Positions 53,620-61,413 of a DNA stretch of 64,000 nt are shown here, one piece after another. A program made the position numbers and the translations under genes. The notes beneath the pieces were generated by a model. That model saw only the letters and a program-made list of their open reading frames with translations. It did not search any database and was not told where the DNA came from. Source of the stretch: Streptomyces roseifaciens (GTDB lineage: Bacteria > Actinomycetota > Actinomycetes > Streptomycetales > Streptomycetaceae); NCBI RefSeq assembly GCF_001445655.1, contig NZ_LNBE01000002.1:186001-250000 (forward strand), in the 5' to 3' direction. How positions within the stretch are numbered: the stretch's first letter is position 1; every line of letters begins with the position of its first letter.

Positions 53620-54807
53620 GTGGACCTCGAATACACCCCGGAACAGCGGCGCTTCCGCGCCGAGCTGCGGGACTACTTCGCCGGGCTGGTCGCAGGCCGC
53701 GCCCACGCCCGCCACGACGACCCGGCCGAGCAGAAGCGCTTCTACCGCGCCACGATCCGCCGCCTCGGCGCGGACGGCCGTCTCGGGGTGGGCTGGCCCG
53801 CCGAGTACGGGGGCAGCGGCCGGACCCCGATGGAACAGTTCATCTTCTTCGACGAGGCCGCACAGGCGGGCGTGCCGCTGCCCCTGATGGCGCTCAACAC
53901 CGTCGGCCCCACCCTCATGCAGTTCGGCACGGACGAGCAGAAGGCGTACTTCCTGCCCCGGATCCTCTCCGGCGAGCTCGACTTCGCCATCGGCTACAGC
54001 GAGCCCGGCGCCGGCACCGACCTCGCCTCCCTCACGACGCGGGCCGTGCGCGACGGTGACTCCTACGTCGTCAACGGCCAGAAGATCTGGACCACCAACG
54101 GCGACACCGCCGACTGGATCTGGCTGGCCGTCCGCACCACCCCCGTCACCGACGGCACACCGCCGCACAAGGGCATCACCCTCCTCCTCGTGCCGACCAG
54201 CGCCCCCGGCTACTCCTGCACCACCATCAACACCCTCGCCTCCCACAGCACCACCGCCGGCTACTACGAGAACGTCCGCGTCCCCGTCCGCAACCGCGTC
54301 GGCGAGGAGAACGAGGGCTGGCGGCTGATCACCACTCAGCTCAACCACGAGCGCGTCACCCTCGCCGCCCACGGCACCACGGCCGCCGGCGCCCTGCGCG
54401 ACGTACGGCGCTGGGCCGCCGCCACCAAGCTCGCCGACGGCCGCCGCGTCATCGACCTCGGCTGGGTCCGCGCCCGGCTCGCCCGCACCCACCTGCGCCT
54501 GGAGGCCATGAAGCTGCTCAACTGGCAGATGGTCGACGCCCTGCAGCGCTCGGCGCTCACCCCGCAGGACGCCTCCGCCGTCAAGGTCTACGGCTCCGAG
54601 ACCCGCCGCGACGCGTACGCCTGGCTCATGGAGGTCCTCGCCGCGGCGGGCCCCCTCAAGGAGGGCTCCGCCGGCGCCGCCCTCCACGGCGAACTCGAAC
54701 GCGGCTACCGCGCCGCCGTCGTCTTCACCTTCGGCGGCGGCAACAACGAGATCCAGCGGGAGATCATCTCCTGGATCGGCCTGGGGATGCCGCGCGTGCG
54801 CCGCTAA
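53620..54807 (+). CDS. Acyl-CoA dehydrogenase, FadE-type
   Basis: 395 residues: MDLEYTPEQRRFRAELRDYF, YSEPGAGTDLASL, NGQKIWTTNGD, and a C-terminal segment GGGNNEIQREIISW. The usual catalytic EGT at that C-terminal place is replaced by GGN, as in FadE proteins where the catalytic Glu lies elsewhere. GTG 53620 follows GGAGGGG. A sterol-type substrate is suggested only by the KstR-like site. MpaB follows 24 bases downstream. Confidence 0.88.
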   Translation: MDLEYTPEQRRFRAELRDYFAGLVAGRAHARHDDPAEQKRFYRATIRRLGADGRLGVGWPAEYGGSGRTPMEQFIFFDEAAQAGVPLPLMALNTVGPTLMQFGTDEQKAYFLPRILSGELDFAIGYSEPGAGTDLASLTTRAVRDGDSYVVNGQKIWTTNGDTADWIWLAVRTTPVTDGTPPHKGITLLLVPTSAPGYSCTTINTLASHSTTAGYYENVRVPVRNRVGEENEGWRLITTQLNHERVTLAAHGTTAAGALRDVRRWAAATKLADGRRVIDLGWVRARLARTHLRLEAMKLLNWQMVDALQRSALTPQDASAVKVYGSETRRDAYAWLMEVLAAAGPLKEGSAGAALHGELERGYRAAVVFTFGGGNNEIQREIISWIGLGMPRVRR

Positions 54808-54831
54808 CCTGACGACGACAGGAGGTGCCCC

Positions 54832-55758
54832 ATGCCGCACGCCGACCCCGGGCTCTTCGGGCCCGCATCGGTCACCTGGCAGCTGCACGGCGACCCCATG
54901 ATGTGGATCGCAGGGGTGCGCGCCCTGTGGCTCCAGGCGCTGCACCCGCGCGCGGTCCGCGGCGTCACGCAGAACTCCGACTTCCGCAAGGACGCCCGGG
55001 GCCGCCTGCTGCGCACCGCGAACTTCGTGGGCACCACCACGTACGGCACCACCGAGGCCGCCGAGCGCGCGGGAGCGGCCGTCCGCGGCATCCACCGCCG
55101 GCTGTCCGCCACCGACCCGGACACCGGCGAGCGCTATCCCGTGGACGACCCCGCCCTGCTCCTGTGGGTGCACTGCGCCGAGGTCGACTCCTACCTCCAC
55201 GTCGTCCGCCGCTCGGGCATCGCGCTCAGCGACGCCCAGGCCGACGCCTACTACGCCGAACACCGGCAGTCCGCCCGCCTCGTGGGACTCGACCCCGCCG
55301 ACGTGCCCGACACGGCCGCGCGGATGGCCGCCTACTTCGAGAAGGTGCGGCCCGAGCTCGCCCTCACCCCGGAGGCCCGCGGAGTCGACGCCTTCCTGCG
55401 GCGCCCGCCCGTCCCCCTTCCGGTGGTCCCGGTGCGGGAGCTGCTCTGGGGGCGGGTGGCCTCCCTCGCGTACGCCGCGCTGCCTCCCCACGCCCACGAG
55501 CTGTACGGGCGGCAGGCCCCGCCCCCGCACGTCGTCACCCGCCGCCTGCGCGCCGCCGGCGCCGTGCTGCGCACGGTCCCCGCAGGCCTCCGCTGGCAGC
55601 TGCCGCCCAAGCACATCCTCCGCGCCGTCGCCAGACTCGGTCCCGGTAGCCGTCCCTCCTCCTACAACCTGCACAGACGTGCCGCCATACTGGACGGGCC
55701 GGGGGAAGCGCGGGGCATCGACGGGGGCGGCGGCGCGGGATGGCGGAATCCAGGCTGA
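54832..55758 (+). CDS. MpaB-like oxygenase (DUF2236)
   Basis: 308 residues with the DUF2236 pattern: LFGPASVTWQLHGDPMMWIA, ALWLQALHPRAVRGV, and HCAEVDSYLHVV, whose His residues are heme ligands in relatives. The family includes fungal MpaB and latex-clearing oxygenases. AGGAGG precedes ATG 54832. Its 3' end overlaps the kinase gene start by 19 bases. Confidence 0.87.
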   Translation: MPHADPGLFGPASVTWQLHGDPMMWIAGVRALWLQALHPRAVRGVTQNSDFRKDARGRLLRTANFVGTTTYGTTEAAERAGAAVRGIHRRLSATDPDTGERYPVDDPALLLWVHCAEVDSYLHVVRRSGIALSDAQADAYYAEHRQSARLVGLDPADVPDTAARMAAYFEKVRPELALTPEARGVDAFLRRPPVPLPVVPVRELLWGRVASLAYAALPPHAHELYGRQAPPPHVVTRRLRAAGAVLRTVPAGLRWQLPPKHILRAVARLGPGSRPSSYNLHRRAAILDGPGEARGIDGGGGAGWRNPG

Positions 55759-58097
55759 TCCAAGGGCGGTACCGCCTGCTCGAACGCATCGGGCGGGGCG
55801 GGATGGGCGAGGTGTGGCGGGCGCTCGACGAGTCGCTCGGCCGGCAGGTCGCCGTCAAGTGCCTCAAGCCCATGGGGCCCCGGCACGAGCCGTCGTACCT
55901 GCGGGTGCTGCGCGAGCGCTTCCGCCGCGAGGCGCGCGTCGCGGCCGCGCTGCAGCACCGCGGCATCACCGTCATCCACGACTTCGGCGAGTCCGAGGGC
56001 GTGCTGTACCTGGTCATGGAGCTCCTCGACGGCCGCAACCTCAGCGAGCTCCTGGAGGACACCGGCGGCCTGCCGCTCACCCTGCCCGACATCCTGGAGA
56101 TCGCGGAGCAGGTCGCCGCCTCCCTCGCCTACACCCACCGCCAGGGCGTCGTGCACCGGGACCTCAAACCGGCCAACATCATGCGACTGGCCGACGGCAC
56201 GGTGAAGATCTGCGACTTCGGCATCGCCCGGCTGGGCGATTCCCTCTCCTACTCGTCCTCCTTCTCCTCCCGCCTCACCGGCACCGGCATCGCCATGGGC
56301 ACCCCGCACTACATGTCGCCCGAGCAGATCGGCGGCGCCCCGGTCGACCACCGCAGCGACCTGTACTCCCTGGGGTGCGTGCTGTACGAGATCGCCACCG
56401 GCGCCCCGCCGTTCGACATGGACGACGCCTGGGCCGTGCTCGTCGGCCACCGGGACACCGCGCCCGTGCCGCCGCGCACCCACCGCCCCGACCTGCCGGA
56501 GGCCTTCGAGCGGATCGTCCTCGACCTGCTCGCCAAGGACCCCGACGACCGCCCTCCCGACGCCGCCGACCTCCACGGCCGCCTGCTCGTCCTGGAGCCG
56601 CCGGACCGCCTCGCCCGCCTGGCGACCGTGCCCCGGACGCCGCCCGAACGCCGCCCGCGCCCCGTGCGGTCGGCCGTGCGGCTGCCCGAGCCGCGGCTGC
56701 CCGGCTGGGCCAGGAACATGACCACGGGCTCCAAGGCCACCGGCCCCGGCCCGCGGACGGCACCGCCGCCGGACCCGGCGGCGGCGCTCACCGATGCCTG
56801 GACGGCGGGTCCGGCGGGTCCGGCGGAGCCGGTGGGGCCTGCGGTGGGGCTGCCGGGGCCCGCCCGGCGCACCGGGCCCGGGCCGGCCGTGCCCGCAGGA
56901 GGCCCGCCCGCCGTCGCGGAGGCGTTCGCCGCGCCCGCGCCGGAGGCCCTCGCCCCGCTCGTCGCCCGCCATCAGGAGGGGCTGCGCCTGGGCCGGCTGG
57001 GCCGCTGGGAGGAGGCCGGCCGCGCGCACGCCGCCGTCGCCGCCGACCGCGAGCGCCTCCAGGGCCCCGACCACCCCGACACCCTCACCAGCCGCTACGA
57101 GGCCGCCTTCGCCCTCAGCATGCAGGGGCGGCCCGGCGAGGCGCTGCGCGAGTACGCCCGCGCCGCGTCCGGGCGCGAGCGCGTCCTGGGGGCCGACCAC
57201 CCCGCGACGCTCGCCGCGCGCCAGGAGACGGCGTACGTCCTCGGGCAGCTCGGCCGGCACTTCGAGGCCCACGACGTGTACGCCGCCGTGCTCGCCGCGC
57301 GCGAGCGGACCGTGGGCCCCGACCACCCCGACACCCTGCGCTGCCGCCACAACCTGGCCTTCAACCTGGGCCGCCTGGGCCGGCTGGAGGAGTCGTACCG
57401 CATGGCGTGCGAGGTCGCGGTCACCCGCTCGCGGGTCCTGGGCCCCGCCCATCCGGACACGCTCGTCAGCCGCTACGAGGTCGGCTACGCCCTCGGCCAG
57501 CTGAGCCGCTGGACCGAGGCGCTGCAGACCTACCGCGAAGTGGCCGTCGCACGGCAGCGGGTGCTCGGCGCCGGTCACCCCGACACGCTCGCCGCCCGCT
57601 ACGAGACCGGCATCTGCCTGGGCCGCCTCCAGCGCAGCGCGGAGGCCCTGGGGCTGTTCCGCGAACTGGTCGACGAGCGCACCCGGGCCCAGGGGCCCGA
57701 GGACCCCGACACCCTGCGCGCCCGGCACTGCCTCGGCGTCAACCTCGGCCGCCTCGGCCGCTGGGAGGAGGCCCTGGCCGAGTCCCGCGACGTCGGCGCG
57801 GTCCGCGAGCGCGTGCTGGGCGCCGACCACCCCGAGACGCTGGTGAGCCGGCGCGAGATCGCCGTCGGGCTCGGCTGGCTGGGCCGCTGGACCGAGGCCC
57901 TCGCCGTCTACCGCGAGGTCGCACAGGCCCGGCAGCGGGTCCTCGGGGCGGACCACCCGGACGCCCTGACCAGCCGCAACGACGAGGCGCACTGCCTCGA
58001 ACAGCTCGGCCGCTCCACCGAGGCGGTGGAGCTCTACCGCCAGGTCGCGGCGGTCCGGCAGGTCCGGCAGACGCGGGGCCGGCCGCTGCACCGGTAG
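55740..58097 (+). CDS. Ser/Thr protein kinase with a TPR array
   Basis: 785 residues. Kinase domain (about 8-280): GRGGMGEVWRA, AVKCLK, VHRDLKPANIM and DFGIARLGD, followed by MSPEQIGG. No transmembrane segment, unlike many Streptomyces kinases. A Pro/Ala linker leads to about eight TPR units of roughly 42 residues (about 400-770), each with LG..HPDTL and RYE/RHN signatures. These resemble the NB-ARC-less TPR proteins. It is cytoplasmic and probably docks partners through the TPR part. The start overlaps MpaB, so they are co-translated. Confidence 0.9.
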   Translation: MAESRLIQGRYRLLERIGRGGMGEVWRALDESLGRQVAVKCLKPMGPRHEPSYLRVLRERFRREARVAAALQHRGITVIHDFGESEGVLYLVMELLDGRNLSELLEDTGGLPLTLPDILEIAEQVAASLAYTHRQGVVHRDLKPANIMRLADGTVKICDFGIARLGDSLSYSSSFSSRLTGTGIAMGTPHYMSPEQIGGAPVDHRSDLYSLGCVLYEIATGAPPFDMDDAWAVLVGHRDTAPVPPRTHRPDLPEAFERIVLDLLAKDPDDRPPDAADLHGRLLVLEPPDRLARLATVPRTPPERRPRPVRSAVRLPEPRLPGWARNMTTGSKATGPGPRTAPPPDPAAALTDAWTAGPAGPAEPVGPAVGLPGPARRTGPGPAVPAGGPPAVAEAFAAPAPEALAPLVARHQEGLRLGRLGRWEEAGRAHAAVAADRERLQGPDHPDTLTSRYEAAFALSMQGRPGEALREYARAASGRERVLGADHPATLAARQETAYVLGQLGRHFEAHDVYAAVLAARERTVGPDHPDTLRCRHNLAFNLGRLGRLEESYRMACEVAVTRSRVLGPAHPDTLVSRYEVGYALGQLSRWTEALQTYREVAVARQRVLGAGHPDTLAARYETGICLGRLQRSAEALGLFRELVDERTRAQGPEDPDTLRARHCLGVNLGRLGRWEEALAESRDVGAVRERVLGADHPETLVSRREIAVGLGWLGRWTEALAVYREVAQARQRVLGADHPDALTSRNDEAHCLEQLGRSTEAVELYRQVAAVRQVRQTRGRPLHR

Positions 58098-58131
58098 CCG
58101 GCCCCTCCCTCGTGCCCGACGGCCCATCTTG

Positions 58132-58148
58132 TCTGACGATGCGTCAGA
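58132..58148 (+). promoter_or_regulatory. Inverted repeat before the nitronate monooxygenase gene
   Basis: TCTGACG-ATG-CGTCAGA, perfect 7-base arms, 43 bases before the start. A likely regulator-binding site. Confidence 0.5.
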
Positions 58149-58191
58149 AAACCTCTTCCCTCGCCCGGCCTCCTGCGGCATCCTGCCGCCC

Positions 58192-59772
58192 ATGCAGACC
58201 GAGCTGAGCCAGCGGCTGGGCATCGAGCACGCCGTCTTCGGCTTCACGCCCTTCCCCGCGGTCGCCGCGGCGATCTCCCGGGCCGGAGGGCTCGGCGTCC
58301 TCGGCGCCGTCCGCTACACCGACCCCGGAGCGCTCGCCCGGGACCTCGACTGGATGGAAGCGCACACCGGCGGGAGGCCGTACGGGCTCGACGTCGTCAT
58401 GCCCGCCGGACGGGCCGAGGGGGTCACCGAGGCCGACGTCGAAGCGATGATCCCGGACGGGCACCGCCACTTCGTCCGGGAGCTCCTCGCCCGGCACGGC
58501 GTCCCCGAACTCGCCGCCGGGGACCGGCGGGGCTGGCGCATCACCGGCTGGCTGGAGGACGTCGCCCGCGCCCAGCTCGACGCCGCCTTCGACCATCCGA
58601 TCGCCCTGCTCGCCAACGCCCTCGGACCGCCGCCCGCCGACGTCGTGCAGCGCGCCCACGCCCACGGCACCCTCGTCGCCGCGCTCGCCGGCAGCGCCCG
58701 GCACGCCGCCCGGCACGCCGACGCCGGCATCGACGTCGTCGTCGCCCAGGGCTACGAGGCCGGCGGCCACACCGGCGAGATCGCCACCATGGTCCTCACC
58801 CCGGAGATCGTCCGCGCTGTCGGCCCGCTGCCCGTCCTGGCCGCCGGAGGCATCGGCTCCGGCGAGCAGATCGCCGCCGGGTTCGCCCTCGGCGCGCAGG
58901 GCGTGTGGATCGGCTCCCTCTGGCTCACCACCGAGGAGGCCGACCTGGGTTCGCAGGCCCTGACCGCCAAGCTCCTCGCCGCCGGCTCCGGCGACACCGT
59001 GCGCTCCCGCGCCCTTTCCGGAAAGCCCGCCCGCCAGCTGCGCACGGCCTGGACCGAGGCCTGGGACGACCCGTCCGGCCCCGGCCCCCTCCCCATGCCC
59101 CTGCAGGGCCTCCTCGTCGCCGAGGCCCTGACCCGCATCCAGAAGTACGAGGCGGCGCCGCTGCTGGGCACCCCGGTCGGCCAGATCGTGGGCAGCATGA
59201 ACAGCCGCCGCGCCGTACAGGCCGTCTTCGACGACCTGACGAGAGGCTTCGACCGGGCCGTCGCGCGGCTGGGCCGCATCGCGGCGGGGGCGGGTGCCCC
59301 TGCGGGGGCGGGTGCCTCTGCAGGGCCGTGCGCCCCTGCGGGGCGGGCAGGACCGGCCGTGGACGGGCCGGAGCCGTCTACGAACGCGCCGCACCCGTCC
59401 ACGACCGGCGCCCGCAGGGCGCCTTCGGCACCCGGTGCAGGGCCGGGCACCGGCGATTCCGGGCCGGGCCGGGGAGCGAGGCCGGTCACGGACGGGCCGG
59501 AGCCGCCCATGACCGGCGCTCGCGGGGCATCTCGGGTGCCCGGCACAGGCACAGGAGCCGGTGCTGGTGCCGGTGTCGGCGATTCCGGGCCGGGCTGCGG
59601 AACGGGACCGGCCGGGGACGGCCCGGAGCCGTCCACTGTCCGGCACCGCGCAACGACCCCCGCCGCAGGCGTCGCGCACAGCTCCGAACGAGCCGGGACG
59701 GGCCCGGCTGTGCCCGGTGGTCGGCCTGCCCGCCGGGGTGACGCGGACCGGAACGGGGCCGCGCCGGAGTGA
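58192..59772 (+). CDS. Nitronate monooxygenase with a long low-complexity tail
   Basis: 526 residues. The first about 360 residues form the FMN-binding TIM barrel: SRAGGLGVLGAVRYTDP, AQGYEAGGHTGEI, LAAGGIGSGEQIAAGFALGA, QGVWIGSLWL. The family oxidises propionate-3-nitronate or acts as an enoyl reductase-like flavoenzyme. The last about 165 residues are Pro/Ala/Gly-rich, with repeats of a DGPEPS/P-TGAR-type unit, and are not part of the usual enzyme (normally about 350 residues). ATG 58192 chosen; the open frame reaches 58129. Its stop overlaps a possible GTG start of the next gene. Confidence 0.85.
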   Translation: MQTELSQRLGIEHAVFGFTPFPAVAAAISRAGGLGVLGAVRYTDPGALARDLDWMEAHTGGRPYGLDVVMPAGRAEGVTEADVEAMIPDGHRHFVRELLARHGVPELAAGDRRGWRITGWLEDVARAQLDAAFDHPIALLANALGPPPADVVQRAHAHGTLVAALAGSARHAARHADAGIDVVVAQGYEAGGHTGEIATMVLTPEIVRAVGPLPVLAAGGIGSGEQIAAGFALGAQGVWIGSLWLTTEEADLGSQALTAKLLAAGSGDTVRSRALSGKPARQLRTAWTEAWDDPSGPGPLPMPLQGLLVAEALTRIQKYEAAPLLGTPVGQIVGSMNSRRAVQAVFDDLTRGFDRAVARLGRIAAGAGAPAGAGASAGPCAPAGRAGPAVDGPEPSTNAPHPSTTGARRAPSAPGAGPGTGDSGPGRGARPVTDGPEPPMTGARGASRVPGTGTGAGAGAGVGDSGPGCGTGPAGDGPEPSTVRHRATTPAAGVAHSSERAGTGPAVPGGRPARRGDADRNGAAPE

Positions 59773-59825
59773 CCGCCCCCAGGCACGCCCGCTTCGCCGT
59801 CCATCCGTCGTCCGAAGGAGGCCCC

Positions 59826-61379
59826 ATGCCACCCCAACCGCCCAACGGGTTCTGGGCGCAGGCCGCCGCCGATCCCGACCGCGTCGTCCTCGTCGACCCG
59901 GCCGGCGGTACCTGGACCGCCGGACGCCTGCACGGCGCCGCCAACCGCCTCGTCCACGGGCTGCGCGCCGCGGGGCTCCGTACCGGCGACGCCTTCGCCG
60001 TCGTCCTGCCCAACGGCGCCGAGCTCCTCACCGCCCACCTCGCCGCCACCCAGGCCGGTCTCTACCTGGTGCCGGTCAACCACCACCTGGTCGGGCCGGA
60101 GATCGCCTGGATCGTCGCGGACAGCGGGGCGAAGGTCCTCATCGCCCACGAGCGGTTCGCCGCCACGGCCACGGCGGCCGCCGACGAGGCCGCGCTGCCC
60201 GCCGCACGGCGCCACGCCGTCGGGGACATCGCCGGCTTCCGCCCGTACTCCGCCCTCCTCGACCACCGCCCGGACACCCCGCCCGCCGACCGCACCCTCG
60301 GCTGGGTCATGAACTACACCTCCGGCACGACCGGGCGGCCGCGCGGCATCCGCCGCCCGCTCACCGGCAAGCCGCCCGAGGAGGGCCACCTCGGCGGGTT
60401 CCTGGGCATCTTCGGCATCAGACCGTTCGACGGCAACACCCACCTGGTGTGCTCGCCGCTCTACCACACGGCCGTCCTGCAGTTCGCGGCCGCGTCCCTG
60501 CACATCGGCCACCGGCTGGTGGTGATGGACAAGTGGACGCCCGAGGAGATGCTGCGCCTGATCGAGACGCACCGGTGCACGCACACGCACATGGTCCCCA
60601 CCCAGTTCCAGCGGCTGCTCGCGCTGCCGGAGCACGTCCGGGACCGCTACGACGTCTCGTCGATGCGCCACGCCGTGCACGGCGCCGCGCCCTGCCCCGA
60701 GCACGTCAAGCGGGCGATGATCGACTGGTGGGGCGGCTGCATCGAGGAGTACTACGCGGCCAGCGAGGGCGGCGGCGCCTTCGCCACCGCCGAGGACTGG
60801 CTGAAGAAGCCCGGCACCGTCGGCAAGGCGTGGCCCATCAGCGAGCTCGCCGTCTTCGACGACGACGGCAACCGCCTTCCGGCCGGCCGTCTCGGCACGG
60901 TCTACATGAAGATGACCACGGGCGGCTTCACGTACCACAAGGACGCCGGCAAGACCCGCGACAGCCGCATCGGCGACTTCTTCACCGTCGGCGACCTCGG
61001 CTGCCTCGACGAGGACGGCTACCTCTTCCTGCGTGACCGCAAGATCGACATGATCATCTCGGGGGGCGTCAACATCTACCCCGCGGAGATCGAGTCCGCG
61101 CTGCTCGCCCACCCGGCCGTCGCCGACGCCGCCGTCTTCGGAGTGCCGCACGACGACTGGGGCGAGGAGGTGCGCGCGGTCGTCGAACCGGCAGAGGGGT
61201 ACGCGCCGGGCGCCCCGCTGGCGGCGGACATCCTCGCGCACTGCGCCGGGACGCTGGCGGGCTACAAGCGGCCCAGGTCCGTCGAGTTCATCGCCGTCAT
61301 GCCCCGCGACCCCAACGGCAAGCTCTACAAGCGCCGCCTGCGGGATCCCTACTGGAAGGGCCGGGGTCGCTCGGTGTGA
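59826..61379 (+). CDS. Acyl-CoA synthetase (AMP-forming, FadD type)
   Basis: 517 residues. Motifs: NYTSGTTGRPRG (ATP loop), YYAASEGGG, VGDLGCLDEDGYLFLRDRK and the catalytic Lys in PNGKLYKRRLRDPY. It activates a carboxylic acid to acyl-CoA. I choose ATG 59826 because a perfect AAGGAGG precedes it; GTG 59769 would overlap the upstream stop as GTGA. Both acyl-CoA dehydrogenases in the window could use its product. Confidence 0.9.
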   Translation: MPPQPPNGFWAQAAADPDRVVLVDPAGGTWTAGRLHGAANRLVHGLRAAGLRTGDAFAVVLPNGAELLTAHLAATQAGLYLVPVNHHLVGPEIAWIVADSGAKVLIAHERFAATATAAADEAALPAARRHAVGDIAGFRPYSALLDHRPDTPPADRTLGWVMNYTSGTTGRPRGIRRPLTGKPPEEGHLGGFLGIFGIRPFDGNTHLVCSPLYHTAVLQFAAASLHIGHRLVVMDKWTPEEMLRLIETHRCTHTHMVPTQFQRLLALPEHVRDRYDVSSMRHAVHGAAPCPEHVKRAMIDWWGGCIEEYYAASEGGGAFATAEDWLKKPGTVGKAWPISELAVFDDDGNRLPAGRLGTVYMKMTTGGFTYHKDAGKTRDSRIGDFFTVGDLGCLDEDGYLFLRDRKIDMIISGGVNIYPAEIESALLAHPAVADAAVFGVPHDDWGEEVRAVVEPAEGYAPGAPLAADILAHCAGTLAGYKRPRSVEFIAVMPRDPNGKLYKRRLRDPYWKGRGRSV

Positions 61380-61413
61380 GCGGCGCCCGGCCCCGGTCCG
61401 CAGGGGCGGGCCG

